Below, one piece after another: positions 1-8,716 of a stretch of DNA of 60,217 nucleotides. The stretch lies in NCBI GenBank assembly GCA_943331445.1, contig CALQLO010000013.1, forward strand, positions 1-60,217, read 5' to 3'. The notes under the pieces were generated by a model. That model was not told the DNA's origin. It did no database searches and saw nothing but the letters and a program-made list of their open reading frames with translations. The translations under genes were made by a program, and so were the position numbers. Numbering within the stretch: position 1 is the first letter of the stretch; the number at the start of each line of letters is the position of its first letter. The stretch is from Akkermansia muciniphila (GTDB taxonomy: Bacteria; Verrucomicrobiota; Verrucomicrobiia; Opitutales; UBA953).

Positions 1-675
1 CCAGCTGGCGGAAGTGGTGCCATCAGCCTTGGTGAAGAAGTTCGTGCCCGTGGTCAGGGTGTCAGAGCACCAAGAGACGTGGCCGTCACCGTAGAGGATA
101 TGGCCGCCTTCCGTACCCCAAACGGAATCAGTAGCCGTAGCACCGGCCGCAGGCCAGTTACCACCGACGCCGAGACCACGGGACCAAGCAATCGGGGCGG
201 TGACATTACCCACCAGGGAGCGGGAGGTCGGCGTGTAGAGATCCCAGCCGGACTTACCCTGCGTGAGGGCGGCGGTGAAGGTGGCATTGATCGCAACCGT
301 GTTACCGGTCTTGGTGATCACGTTCTTCGGGATGGTGGTGATACCATCGGCAGCCGGATCGGCGTCGAGGAACCAGAGCTCGCCAGAATCAAGAGCGGCG
401 CCGTCGGCGAGGATGGCCGCATAACCCGAGAGGGATGTGGTCATGGTCTTGCCAGAAGCCCACGTACCGTTGGCGATGGCCTTATTGCCACCAGCCCAGT
501 TCATGTAAGCCTGGCCGATGGAACGCACCTTATTCAGGGCGCTGTTCTTCTTGGCGGAGCGCATGACGCCCTGCACGCCAGGGAAGAGCACAGCCGCGAG
601 GATGCCAATGATCGCGATAACGGTCAGCAGCTCGATGAGCGTGAAGCCTTTGCGGTTACGAACAGGAGTATTCAT
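1..675 (-). CDS. Type II pseudopilin-like protein, 3' end cut by window edge
   Basis: The reading frame is open from an ATG at 675 to the left edge (225 codons, no stop), so the C-terminus is missing. The N-terminus has the prepilin peptidase site GFTLIELL followed by a hydrophobic helix (TVIAIIGILAAVLFP), the class III signal of pseudopilins and type IV pilins. Near the edge the protein reads GGHILYGDGHVSW. A GDGH motif of this kind is common at the C-terminus of the many pseudopilin-like proteins of Verrucomicrobia and Planctomycetes. The role is probably surface or secretion related; the exact substrate is unknown. Its leader (TATACCCCCACCAAATCT) has no Shine-Dalgarno sequence. The opposite-strand frame over this region has no recognisable features. 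Confidence 0.85.
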   Translation of the reverse strand, partial: MNTPVRNRKGFTLIELLTVIAIIGILAAVLFPGVQGVMRSAKKNSALNKVRSIGQAYMNWAGGNKAIANGTWASGKTMTTSLSGYAAILADGAALDSGELWFLDADPAADGITTIPKNVITKTGNTVAINATFTAALTQGKSGWDLYTPTSRSLVGNVTAPIAWSRGLGVGGNWPAAGATATDSVWGTEGGHILYGDGHVSWCSDTLTTGTNFFTKADGTTSASW

Positions 676-746
676 AGATTTGGTGGGGGTATAGATTAGG
701 ATAGGTGGATTTGTTCCCTTGGAAAGGGTAAAAAGGCTTTTTATGA

Positions 747-2000
747 TTAATATGGCAAAGGGAAGCGGGTGGTCAGTTCGGCCACAATGCCCTGCGCTTC
801 GGCGATTTTCGCAGGATTCTGAGGGTCGGAGAGCACAATCGAGATGGCCTTAGCGATTTGCTTCATTTCCACCTCTTTCATCCCGCGTGAGGTCACGGCG
901 GGGGTGCCCACCCGAATGCCGCTAGCCTGGAAAGGACTACGGGTCTCGTCCGGCACGGTGTTCTTGTTCGTGGTGATATGCGCGGCGTCGAGCGCCAGCT
1001 GCGCATCCTTGCCCGAAACATTGGGGTGGCTCTTACGCAAATCGAGGAGGCTGAGGTGATTATCCGTGCCGCCACTGATCAAACCGAAGCCGAGCTTCAC
1101 GAGCTCATCCGCCAGCGCGCGCGAATTGGCAACGACCTGCTGAGCGTATTCCTTAAATTCAGGGGTCGCACACTGGGCGAAGCAAACCGCCTTGGCCGCG
1201 ATGACATGCTCAAGCGGCCCACCCTGCGCACCCGGGAAGACAGAGGAGTCAATCGCCTTGGCGTGCTCGGCCTTGCACAGAATCAGGCCGCCGCGCGGAC
1301 CGCGCAGGGTCTTGTGCGTTGTGGTGGTGACGAAGTCAGCATACGGCACCGGCGAAGGATGCACACCAGCGGCCACAAGCCCGGCGATGTGGGCAATATC
1401 GGCGAGCAGGAGCGCACCGTTCTCCTTGGCAATCTTGCCGAAACGGGCGAAGTCAATTTCGCGGGCGTAAGCGGAGGCGCCAACCGTGATCATCTTAGGC
1501 TGCTCGCGCTTAGCCATCTCCTCGACTTCGTCGTAGTTGATGCGCCCATCGGCACCGACTCCGTAATGGACGACGGTGTAGAGTTTGCCCGAGAAGTTGG
1601 CCGCATTGCCGTGCGTGAGGTGCCCGCCGTGCGATAGATTCATCGTCAGGATCTTGTCACCTGGCTTGATGGTAGCGAAATAGACCGCGGCATTGGCCTG
1701 ACTGCCGGAGTGCGGCTGGACATTTGCGTGGTCAGCACCGAAAAGCGCCTTGGCGCGATCGATGGCCAGCTGCTCGATCTGGTCGACATTCTCGCAGCCA
1801 CCATACCAGCGCTTACCGGGGTAACCTTCCGCATACTTGTTCGTCAGGATGCTGCCCTGGGCTTCCATGATGGCCGGAAGGGTGAAATTCTCCGAGGCAA
1901 TCAACTCAAGGTGCGTCTGCTGACGCTTGAGCTCGGCCTTGATGAGGCGGTCGATCTCGGGATCAAGTTGCGCGAGAGGGATACGGCGAATGGCGGTCAT
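747..2000 (-). CDS. glyA: Serine hydroxymethyltransferase
   Basis: PLP enzyme that converts serine and tetrahydrofolate to glycine and methylene-tetrahydrofolate in the cytoplasm. It has 417 residues, the usual bacterial length. The N-terminal LIASENF, the glycine-rich GSQAN near 99-103, the HGGHLTHG stretch, and [14 protein letters not shown] with the PLP lysine at about K230 are all present. It is the last gene of a minus-strand run purD, phosphatase, rpiB, glyA. It starts 60 nt after the rpiB stop, and no Shine-Dalgarno motif precedes the ATG. Together with purD it links glycine and one-carbon supply to purine synthesis. Identification is secure. Confidence 0.97.
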   Translation of the reverse strand: MTAIRRIPLAQLDPEIDRLIKAELKRQQTHLELIASENFTLPAIMEAQGSILTNKYAEGYPGKRWYGGCENVDQIEQLAIDRAKALFGADHANVQPHSGSQANAAVYFATIKPGDKILTMNLSHGGHLTHGNAANFSGKLYTVVHYGVGADGRINYDEVEEMAKREQPKMITVGASAYAREIDFARFGKIAKENGALLLADIAHIAGLVAAGVHPSPVPYADFVTTTTHKTLRGPRGGLILCKAEHAKAIDSSVFPGAQGGPLEHVIAAKAVCFAQCATPEFKEYAQQVVANSRALADELVKLGFGLISGGTDNHLSLLDLRKSHPNVSGKDAQLALDAAHITTNKNTVPDETRSPFQASGIRVGTPAVTSRGMKEVEMKQIAKAISIVLSDPQNPAKIAEAQGIVAELTTRFPLPY

Positions 2001-2060
2001 GGTAGGATTGAGGAAAGGGCAAATCGTGTAAGGAATCGTGGCAACGGCAAATCGGCAGGG

Positions 2061-2510
2061 TTATCCACATGAGGACTCCATCTTGTCCACGCGCCGGGAA
2101 TGGCGTCCTGCTTCGAATTCAGCCGCCAGGAAGGCCTCCGTACAGGCGACGGCGGTAGCGAGGTCGACATACTTGGCCCCGAAGCAGAGGACGTTGGCGT
2201 CATTATGGCGGCGACTCAGGTCAGCCGCATCGACGCTCTGTACCAAAGCGGCCCGGATACCGGCGACTTTATTGGCGGCAATGGAGATGCCGATACCGGT
2301 CGTGCAGACAAGGATACCGAAGCGGGCCCGCCCCGCGACCACATCGGCGCCAACCGCATGGGCGTAATCGGGATAGTCGCACGAGGCTTCGGTCTCCGTG
2401 CCACGGTCAAGAATCGTATGCCCTTTCGCCTTCAAGGCCTCGATCAGACCGCGGCGCAGGGCGAGTCCGCCGTGATCGCTGCCGAATGAAAGAGTGAGCG
2501 GGCTAGTCAT
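2061..2510 (-). CDS. rpiB: Ribose-5-phosphate isomerase B
   Basis: Interconverts ribose 5-phosphate and ribulose 5-phosphate in the pentose phosphate pathway. It has 149 residues, typical of the RpiB/LacAB family. The N-terminal GSDHGGLALR contains the conserved Asp-His pair, and CTTGIGISIAANK carries the catalytic cysteine and the anion-binding loop, followed by RAAL and the RRHNDANVLCFG block. The ATG overlaps the stop of the upstream phosphatase gene by 4 nt, which suggests translational coupling. A ribose isomerase beside purD and glyA fits supply of ribose phosphate and glycine for purines. The last about 10 residues (RVDKMESSCG) are not part of the conserved core. Confidence 0.95.
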   Translation of the reverse strand: MTSPLTLSFGSDHGGLALRRGLIEALKAKGHTILDRGTETEASCDYPDYAHAVGADVVAGRARFGILVCTTGIGISIAANKVAGIRAALVQSVDAADLSRRHNDANVLCFGAKYVDLATAVACTEAFLAAEFEAGRHSRRVDKMESSCG

Positions 2511-2998
2511 CGTGGAAGATTCTGACGCAGAAACTCCACCATCGCGGGAATGGCTTCAACCATGGAATCACGGCAATCCTCGTAATCCCGATAACCACCA
2601 CCGAAGGGATCGACGATGTCCCGGGGGACATCGTCGGGCAAAACATCACGGAGGAGTAAGACCAACTCGGGCAATGGCTCGAAGCGGGCATGCAGGGCGG
2701 CGAGGTGTGACTCGGTCATCCCAAAGATAATGGCGCTCCGATCAACGTCCGCCTGCGTCAGCAGCCGACTCCGGTGCGCGCCCAAGCCCAAGCCGATCCG
2801 CTCCATCGCTTTGACAGAATGAGGCGAAGCCGTCTGGCCTTCCTGAGCCGCCAAGCCAAACGAAGCCACCTTGAGTCGCTCCAGCCCCTGCCCTCTCTTA
2901 CTTAAGGCCGCCATTAACAAGGCTTCGGCCATCGGGCTGCGACAGGTATTTCCTGTGCAGACAAACGTGACGGTGTCTCGCTCGACGGCCATGGGCAC
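2507..2998 (-). CDS. Low-molecular-weight phosphatase, YwlE-like (possible protein-arginine phosphatase)
   Basis: 163-residue protein of the low-molecular-weight tyrosine phosphatase fold. The P-loop CTGNTCRSPMAE begins at C14 (nucleophile), and the general-acid Asp lies in DPFGGG near residue 130. In this family a Thr at the fifth P-loop position (CTGNTCR rather than CxGNICR) marks the YwlE arginine phosphatases; T18 occupies that place here. The gene order phosphatase-rpiB-(x)-glyA is also that of the Bacillus ywlE-ywlF-ywlG-glyA region, which supports the assignment. No McsB-type arginine kinase is visible in the window, so the substrate remains open. M3 (2992) is an alternative start. Overlaps rpiB by 4 nt. 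Confidence 0.85.
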   Translation of the reverse strand: MPMAVERDTVTFVCTGNTCRSPMAEALLMAALSKRGQGLERLKVASFGLAAQEGQTASPHSVKAMERIGLGLGAHRSRLLTQADVDRSAIIFGMTESHLAALHARFEPLPELVLLLRDVLPDDVPRDIVDPFGGGYRDYEDCRDSMVEAIPAMVEFLRQNLPR

Positions 2999-3030
2999 AA
3001 GATGAGGGATATGTCCCTCGGTTCAAGAGT

Positions 3031-4329
3031 TCAAAGCACCCCGTCGCGCCGCAGCTGACGATACCCAATATCTCGACGGTAGTGACACCCCTCGAACTTG
3101 ACCTGCGGAACCACGGAATATGCCCGTTGGGCCGCCTCTTGGAGGGTGGCACCATGGGCCACAACCCCCAGGACACGCCCGCCCGCCGTCACGACCCGAC
3201 CATCGGCCTGGCGTTTAGTACCGCCATGCACGATATCCACCCCCGGCGGAAGGCTTGCGGGCAAAGTAATCACGTCGCCCTTGCGAATCTCCCCAGGATA
3301 GCCACCAGCAGCGAGCACGATGATAATCGTCGCACCCGGCCGGAGCTTCACCGAGGCGGAACGGAATCGCCCCAAGGCGATGTCCTCCATGATCTGCACG
3401 GGGTCTGTCTCCAAGGAAGGCATGAGCACCTGACACTCCGGATCGCCGAAACGCACATTGTATTCCACCACCCGTGGGCCCGTGGCCGTAACCATGATCC
3501 CGACATAAAGCGTGCCCCGGTAATCCATCCCGTCGGCCTTAAGCCCGCGCAATGTCGGCACGATGATTTCCGCGCGCAGCCGACGTTCGACTTCGGGCGT
3601 GACCACGGTGGTCGGCGCATACGCGCCCATGCCGCCCGTATTCAAACCGGTATCGCCTTCGCCTACCCGCTTGTGGTCCTGACTCGGAGGCAACATCAAG
3701 TATTCTTCGCCGCAGACCATCAGCATGATCGAAGCCTCTTCGCCCTGCATAAATTCCTCGATGACGACTTCGTCGCCGGAAGTGCCGAAAATCTTCGCCT
3801 GCATCATATCGCGTAAAGCCGCTTCGGCTTCGGCGTGCGTCGTCGCGATGACGACACCCTTCCCCGCAGCCAACCCGGAGGCCTTGATGACGATCGGTAC
3901 AGGCTGCTGTCGCACATACGCCAACGCCGGCTCGAGTTGACGAAAAGTCTCGGAAGCGGCCGTGGGCACCTTGTGCCGCACCATGAAGTCCTTACTAAAA
4001 GCCTTACTGGCCTCGAGCCGGGCGCCAGCCGCCAAAGGGCCATAAGCGGGGATACCCGCCGCCTCGAGCACGTCTACCACGCCTGCAGCCAACGGGACTT
4101 CCGGGCCGACGATGACAAAGTTAGATCCCGTCCGGCGAACCAGGTCGAGGACGGCGACGGGGTTGGCCGCATCAATCTCCAGGCATTCCGCCTCAAGGGC
4201 CATGCCGCCATTACCCGGTGCCACCCGGACCTTCGCCACGCGCGGACTGCGCAGGCAGGCCTTGAGCAGCGAATGCTCGCGGCCACCTGAGCCAAGGATG
4301 AGAACTTCGAGTTTACCCTGCGTTGCCAT
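3031..4329 (-). CDS. purD: Phosphoribosylamine-glycine ligase
   Basis: ATP-grasp enzyme of purine synthesis that joins phosphoribosylamine and glycine to give GAR. It has 432 residues, full length. The N-terminal GSGGREHSL, the ATP-grasp stretch IVIKASGLAAGKGVVIA, the signature MGAYAP, and RFGDPECQVLMP, which holds the metal ligands, are all visible. It is the first gene of the minus-strand set with the phosphatase, rpiB and glyA; glyA supplies glycine, so the grouping makes metabolic sense. The ATG at 4329 is preceded by CCCTACTGTGAGCC, with no Shine-Dalgarno sequence. tRNA-Leu lies 80 nt upstream on the same strand. Confidence 0.97.
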   Translation of the reverse strand: MATQGKLEVLILGSGGREHSLLKACLRSPRVAKVRVAPGNGGMALEAECLEIDAANPVAVLDLVRRTGSNFVIVGPEVPLAAGVVDVLEAAGIPAYGPLAAGARLEASKAFSKDFMVRHKVPTAASETFRQLEPALAYVRQQPVPIVIKASGLAAGKGVVIATTHAEAEAALRDMMQAKIFGTSGDEVVIEEFMQGEEASIMLMVCGEEYLMLPPSQDHKRVGEGDTGLNTGGMGAYAPTTVVTPEVERRLRAEIIVPTLRGLKADGMDYRGTLYVGIMVTATGPRVVEYNVRFGDPECQVLMPSLETDPVQIMEDIALGRFRSASVKLRPGATIIIVLAAGGYPGEIRKGDVITLPASLPPGVDIVHGGTKRQADGRVVTAGGRVLGVVAHGATLQEAAQRAYSVVPQVKFEGCHYRRDIGYRQLRRDGVL

Positions 4330-4409
4330 GGCTCACAGTAGGGCCGCACCCAGCGAATATGTGAACCAAAAACAGGGCCGGCCCGTTTCCAGGCCGACCC
4401 ATCCTAAAT

Positions 4410-4493
4410 TGGTGCTCAGGCCGGGACTTGAACCCGGACACCTTGCGGCACATGCACCTCAAGCATGCGTGTCTGCCATTCCACCACCTGAGC
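4410..4493 (-). tRNA. tRNA-Leu (anticodon GAG)
   Basis: Class II tRNA with acceptor GCTCAGG (5' end at 4493) pairing with CCTGAGC, discriminator A, and an encoded CCA (4410-4412). The anticodon stem CATGC/GCATG closes the loop TTGAGGT, giving anticodon GAG (plus strand ctc at 4458-4460). A long variable arm (TGCCGCAAGGTG) and a T-arm with GTTCAAGTC are present. GAG reads CUC and CUU leucine codons. Confidence 0.95.
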
Positions 4494-4597
4494 AATAAAG
4501 GAAGGTGCACGCTGGAACACCCGGCGGACGGTGCAAGAAAAAAGCGATTGTGCTGATGCTTGCCAATCGGCCATCTTTCCCAACGCTCATCCCTTCA

Positions 4598-6049
4598 ATG
4601 TCCTCCGACCCGGCCGAAAACAACCCTCCTCAGGAAAAGTCCTTCGAACTGGACCTCTCCTCTCTTGGTTTTGGCCCCAAGTGGGTCAGCGGCCCTTCTG
4701 AGAAGGTAAGCTCCGGCAGCGGTGCCCCCCGCCGTGATGGCGATCGCCCTCGTTTCCGTGATGGCCCGGGCGGCGACCGTCGCGGCCCTCCCCGCGATGG
4801 ACAAAGTCGCGGCCCTCGTCGTGACGGACCCGGTGGTCCTGGCGGCCCCCGCCGCGATGGACCTGGCGGCCCTCGTCGTGACGATCGCCAAGGCGACTCT
4901 CGTGGACCCTCTCGCTGGCAGGACGAAGCACCCGCCTTCCGCCCAGTGGTCGCTAGCGCCTTTTTCCCTGACGACGCCAAATTCGAACTGCTCGGCGGTG
5001 CGATGAAGAAGAGCAAGATGACCTACGAACTTTTCGAGGTCGCCCGTCTCATCCTCGATAAAGAAGATCGTCTCTCCATCGTGGTACGCCATCTCGATGC
5101 GGACACGCGTCCGGACGCACAGCTCGCCGTCTCCATTCCTGACGGCCATCCTTTCCTCACGGAAGCCGAAGCCGTCACGCACGTGATGTCCCGCCACCTC
5201 GACAAGTTCTTTGACGTAGTCGAAGTGGAAGTCGAAGCCCCGAAGGGCTCTTTCCTCATGGTCGCGAAATGCTCGCAGACCGGCAAGTTGCTCGGGGCTC
5301 CGACGCACCATAGCTATCAGCGCAATCTCCGCGAACACCACGCCCGCCATTGCCCCAACGTGCCTTTCGACAGTTTCAAAGGCCGCCTCGAGATGGTCCG
5401 CGAACAGGAGCAAATTGATGCCTGGTTAAAGTCAATGTCCTCGCGCAGCGAATACGCCCCCAAGGATCGCAAGGAAGGCGAACCCGAACGCCTTGAGTCC
5501 CTCGACGCTGCCCGTGGCTTCCTCCAGGCCTTCCGTAAGGACCTCGTGGTCAAGACCCACCCGTGGGTCCGCTTCGCCGGTCGCCTACTCGAAGAGCTCA
5601 ATCCCGGCCCGCTGCGCGATTCCGTCCGCTTCGCCCTCGAACAGCAACGCGCCTTCCCCCTCGATACCGCCAACGGTATTCGTGGCCGCCTCCGCAAGGA
5701 AGGTTTTCACCTTTATAAGAAGGGCTCGAAGGGCATCACCTACGCTTGCTCCGTCCGTCGCCGCTGCCGCGACCCGAAAGCCGCCTTCAGCGATCCGATG
5801 GCCAAGCTCTTCGACGCACTCGACCGCAAGCCGGCCCAACAGGCAAAGGATCTCGTACTCGCCCTCGCCGGCGAGAACGCCGCAGACGCCGCCAAGACGC
5901 AGGTACTCACCGATCTCTCGTTCCTCATCGGCGAAGGCTACATCGCCAATCTCCCGGATGGTCGTCTCTTCGCCCAGCCTATCCTGAGCAGTCAGGCCCA
6001 GGCCAAGGAAGAAGCCGCCAACGACGACTCCACCGAAGAGAGCAAGTAA
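4598..6049 (+). CDS. Arg/Gly-rich N-terminus protein of unknown function
   Basis: About 483 residues from the ATG at 4598 (MSSDPAENN). The frame stays open upstream to 4505, but that part looks non-coding and lies beside the tRNA. Residues about 40-105 are low complexity, with repeated RRDG, GPGG and DRRG units that look like an RNA-binding RGG-type tail. The remainder is well ordered, with charged helices, an EMVREQEQIDAWLKSM segment, and a basic stretch RLRKEGFHLYKKGSKG followed by RRRCRD. No signal peptide or membrane helix is visible, so it is probably cytoplasmic. I do not recognise a named family; nucleic-acid or ribosome binding is a guess from composition. A strong terminator follows at once. 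Confidence 0.75.
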   Translation: MSSDPAENNPPQEKSFELDLSSLGFGPKWVSGPSEKVSSGSGAPRRDGDRPRFRDGPGGDRRGPPRDGQSRGPRRDGPGGPGGPRRDGPGGPRRDDRQGDSRGPSRWQDEAPAFRPVVASAFFPDDAKFELLGGAMKKSKMTYELFEVARLILDKEDRLSIVVRHLDADTRPDAQLAVSIPDGHPFLTEAEAVTHVMSRHLDKFFDVVEVEVEAPKGSFLMVAKCSQTGKLLGAPTHHSYQRNLREHHARHCPNVPFDSFKGRLEMVREQEQIDAWLKSMSSRSEYAPKDRKEGEPERLESLDAARGFLQAFRKDLVVKTHPWVRFAGRLLEELNPGPLRDSVRFALEQQRAFPLDTANGIRGRLRKEGFHLYKKGSKGITYACSVRRRCRDPKAAFSDPMAKLFDALDRKPAQQAKDLVLALAGENAADAAKTQVLTDLSFLIGEGYIANLPDGRLFAQPILSSQAQAKEEAANDDSTEESK

Positions 6050-6077
6050 GCGCGAAGGCGCTTACGGCTCAAGACAA

Positions 6078-6108
6078 GGGCAGCACCGCGTGCTGCCCTT
6101 CTTTATTT
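6078..6108 (+). terminator. Rho-independent terminator after the Arg/Gly-rich gene
   Basis: Perfect 9-bp stem GGGCAGCAC/GTGCTGCCC with loop CGC at 6078-6098, followed by TTCTTTATTT. It lies 29 nt after the stop of the plus-strand gene. Confidence 0.85.
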
Positions 6109-6157
6109 GGTAGGGCTGACACCCTTGGTCAGCCGGGCATTTAGGTAGGGGCGCCAC
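6109..6157. repeat. Intergenic palindromic element, copy A
   Basis: Contains GGTAGGGCTGAC, then ACCCTTG and GTCAGCC, forming a 7-bp hairpin (6114-6134). The hairpin sequence recurs almost exactly at 12739-12761. The right part, AGGTAGGGGCGCCAC (6143-6157), is identical to the start of the element at 57146. It sits between the terminator of the plus-strand gene and the converging glycosyltransferase gene. Confidence 0.6.
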
Positions 6158-6163
6158 TGCCCG

Positions 6164-6895
6164 TTATTTCCAATTCTCGGCAATCCACGGCGTTGGCAAC
6201 ACGCGGCGATACCATTTACCACTGCGGCCGACGAGCGCATCCGGCGGATTGGGCAAGCCATGGAAAACGACGATCTTGGCGGCGTCTGGAATCTCGGGGG
6301 TCTGCCAAAGCGAGAATGGAAAATACTTCACGCAATGCCTCTTGAAGCTGCGACACCAGGTCTCAGGCCAGTAACTCACCTTCCCTTGAGCGCTCAGGTG
6401 AGCCGTCAGGAACTCCTGTTCGTTGCGATGGCGTTGACGCACAGCTTCAAGGTTGGCCCGGAAGTACTCTAAGACGTCCGGATACGTGCCCGCACGCCAG
6501 CGATAGACGGAAGAGTTGCCAGTGTAATCACCCTTCTGCCAATCGCGGATAATCAAAAAGTCCCCCGGCTGCTCGAAGAACGAATTCATCGAGCCGACGA
6601 TGACGATGTCGATGTCCAGGAAAAGGATATCGCCCTTAAGTTCTGGGCCGCCGGGAGCGGTCAACGCAGGCGAAAACGAAACGAGCTTAGTCCAACCACG
6701 CTCGGGCGCACCCGCCGGCAGCTCTAGGCTGGGAATCGAAAATGTCTCGATGCCCTCATTAAGGCCGGTCCGATTATCCGTCAGGCAAACAAACCGATGC
6801 GGAATGGTCAGATGACGCCGCACCATTGAGTGAAGACGGTTCACGTACTCGGGGCCGTACTTCGTGCCCCACTTCATGCAAAGGATAGTCGCCAT
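6164..6895 (-). CDS. GT-A type glycosyltransferase
   Basis: About 243 residues from MATILCMKWGTKYG; an upstream ATG at 6907 would add four residues. The motif GDILFLDIDIVIVG contains a D-x-D pair followed by hydrophobic residues, the metal and nucleotide-sugar site of GT-A enzymes. Upstream are a Rossmann-like start and RFVCLTDN, as in family 8/32-like transferases. The later NSSVYRWRAG and NEQEFLTAHL segments fit acceptor-site regions of these families. There is no signal peptide or membrane helix, so it is probably a cytoplasmic enzyme. Donor and acceptor cannot be told. It stands alone on the minus strand, with a small plus-strand gene starting 96 nt upstream. Confidence 0.75.
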   Translation of the reverse strand: MATILCMKWGTKYGPEYVNRLHSMVRRHLTIPHRFVCLTDNRTGLNEGIETFSIPSLELPAGAPERGWTKLVSFSPALTAPGGPELKGDILFLDIDIVIVGSMNSFFEQPGDFLIIRDWQKGDYTGNSSVYRWRAGTYPDVLEYFRANLEAVRQRHRNEQEFLTAHLSAQGKVSYWPETWCRSFKRHCVKYFPFSLWQTPEIPDAAKIVVFHGLPNPPDALVGRSGKWYRRVLPTPWIAENWK

Positions 6896-6991
6896 GCTGG
6901 GGCGCATCGTGCGGAAAGTACTCCCTTGCTCCAGCCTGATTCACACCCCCCTTGCGAACAGCCGAGCCCTGGGCACAATGAGCCCATCCCC

Positions 6992-7168
6992 ATGAGCGAC
7001 GATTACGATGGCGACCAAGATCTCGACGATAAGGTTCAGGACGAGGTCGAGGACTACCTAAGCGACGTGTACCCTGGGCTCGATGCCAATGATGCCCAAA
7101 ATCAGCCCCGCCGTAGCGGCTGCCTACTCATCCTCGCGCTCCCCTTGCTGAGTATCTGGCTTTGGTAG
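6992..7168 (+). CDS. Small acidic protein with C-terminal hydrophobic tail
   Basis: 58 residues from the ATG at 6992. The first 40 residues are strongly acidic (DDYDGDQDLDDKVQDEVEDY), then PRRSG and a hydrophobic C-terminal stretch CLLILALPLLSIWLW, which would suit a tail-anchored or inner-membrane peptide with positive charges on the cytoplasmic side. The frame is open further upstream, but that part overlaps the 5' end of the opposing glycosyltransferase and is compositionally odd. No family recognised. The acidic-then-basic-then-hydrophobic layout makes it more likely real than random, but only comparison with relatives can confirm it. Confidence 0.5.
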   Translation: MSDDYDGDQDLDDKVQDEVEDYLSDVYPGLDANDAQNQPRRSGCLLILALPLLSIWLW

Positions 7169-7210
7169 GCCCGATGCGACCTTGACGCTTCTCGCGCAAC
7201 GAGCCGGCCC

Positions 7211-8716
7211 TCAAATCCCGTCCTTATAAAAACCCGGGGTCCATACCCAGTTGGGGTCATGTAGGTAACGGAGGGACTCCGCGACGGTTAAACCCGTCTC
7301 CGCCATGGCACGATGCTTGGCCCGCGTGCGCAGCCACTCCTCGCGCAGAGCCTCTCCCGCTCGATCCATTCGGCCGTGCGGCACACCCATGGCGACCAAC
7401 TTCAGCCAGAAGCCCTGCAGTTGGAAAACACTTTGAGCCGGCTTCAGTAATTCCACTTCCGCACAAAAAGTCGGCCCGTTCTCGCGATAGAAATCGACGA
7501 TCTTCTGGGCGCCATGCAAGGCCGTATGCTCCCGGCAGTGGCGCCAAAAAGGTGTATCCAGTCGTTGGTTGAAACGGTAATGAACCGCGAGGAAGTCCCG
7601 GATTTCATCCCAGAGCCGGCCGCAGAACTGATCCGTGAGCGCGCGCATGGTATCACTCTCCTTCAGGCCACTCTCCCGAAAGGCCGTGGTCAGCATGCGA
7701 CATTCGTTTGCGATACAGAGCAATGACGTGGCCTCGAGGGGCTCAACAAATCCAGCCGCATTACCCAAGGCAAAGACATTGCCGACCCACTGGCGGGCAT
7801 AGCGACCCGACACGAAAGGCACCACCCGAGTAGGGCCGAGCTTGGGGTTCTTCCGCCGGAACTCGGCTTCCGCCTCGGCATCAGTGATGAATTTAGAGCT
7901 GTAGACATAACCCCGATTAATCCGCGTCGGGTGCTCAATCTGCCAGGCCCACCCAGCATCCATGGTCTCGGCAATGGTGTAGGGCAGAATCGGCTCCGCA
8001 CCACGCTCCCAACCACCAACCACAGCTTTATCACAGAAAAGTGAGTCCGCGTAACTGATGAAAGGCGTGCCCATCGCTTTACCGATCAATTCAGCGCGAA
8101 AGCCAGAGGCATCCACGAAGAAGTCAGCCGGCAGACGACGGCCATCCTTCAAATGCAAGGCCTGGATCCGTCCATCCGCCTTTTCGACCGTCGCCATGTC
8201 GCCGTCGATGACTTCGATGCCCAGCTTTGCCGCCAGCGTCTCGAGCCACGCCACCAACTCCGCATTTTCAATATGGTAGCCGATGGTCGGCTGGACCCGC
8301 GGCCAGGGACCAGCCGAATTCCGCAGGAAAACTTTGTCCTGAGCCATCAGCGAAGTCGCGAGGTCGACATCCGTTAAGGCCTCATCGCAGACAAAACCGA
8401 TGGGCATGTCCGACTGGCCGAGCCGCTGGCGTAAGGCACTGGTAAAACTGAAATTATAATCCTGTTTTCCCCAGAGGAACTTAATGCCCAGTTTCAGCGA
8501 TGGCTTCACGGCCCGATAGAATTCCGCTGGCGGCACCCCAAGATGCCCGTGAATAAAGTTCAGTAAATCCGGCGTACTGCCTTCGCCGACGCCAATGATA
8601 CCAAGTCCAGGACTCCGCACCAGCTGGACGCGCAGCGACGGGTGGTGCGTCTTCAGGCTGGCTGCCATGAAGAAACCGGCGGTGCCTCCGCCGAGGATGA
8701 GGACATCCTGAATCAT
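7211..8716 (-). CDS. Tryptophan-halogenase-family FAD-dependent protein
   Basis: 501 residues, the usual length of the family. FAD-binding GGGTAG lies at residues 9-14, with GVGEGSTPDLL at 43-52 and a lysine-bearing KLGIKF stretch at 75-80 where the halogenase catalytic Lys is expected. The family motif WxWxIP is seen as WAWQIE at 256-261, with the final Pro replaced by Glu. FVEPLEAT at 323-330 matches the region of the catalytic Glu. Family members halogenate indoles or other aromatic compounds using reduced flavin; many environmental relatives have unknown substrates. No flavin reductase, peptide synthetase or other biosynthetic gene is nearby, so the substrate is unknown. Confidence 0.85.
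   Translation of the reverse strand: MIQDVLILGGGTAGFFMAASLKTHHPSLRVQLVRSPGLGIIGVGEGSTPDLLNFIHGHLGVPPAEFYRAVKPSLKLGIKFLWGKQDYNFSFTSALRQRLGQSDMPIGFVCDEALTDVDLATSLMAQDKVFLRNSAGPWPRVQPTIGYHIENAELVAWLETLAAKLGIEVIDGDMATVEKADGRIQALHLKDGRRLPADFFVDASGFRAELIGKAMGTPFISYADSLFCDKAVVGGWERGAEPILPYTIAETMDAGWAWQIEHPTRINRGYVYSSKFITDAEAEAEFRRKNPKLGPTRVVPFVSGRYARQWVGNVFALGNAAGFVEPLEATSLLCIANECRMLTTAFRESGLKESDTMRALTDQFCGRLWDEIRDFLAVHYRFNQRLDTPFWRHCREHTALHGAQKIVDFYRENGPTFCAEVELLKPAQSVFQLQGFWLKLVAMGVPHGRMDRAGEALREEWLRTRAKHRAMAETGLTVAESLRYLHDPNWVWTPGFYKDGI

Noticed and set aside
676-746. Hairpin and poly-T-like sequence after glyA
   Set aside because: CCCTT/AAGGG is a short stem and is not followed by a T-run in the glyA direction. 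AAAAAG/CTTTTT has no usable loop.
2061-2069. A perfect DnaA box sequence (TTATCCACA)
   Set aside because: A single box overlapping the rpiB stop, with no AT-rich unwinding element, no cluster of boxes and no dnaA/dnaN nearby. Chance is the simplest explanation.
4735-4885. Short tandem DNA repeats
   Set aside because: They are the codons of the RRDG/GPGG repeats in the Arg/Gly-rich protein, not a separate element or a CRISPR array.
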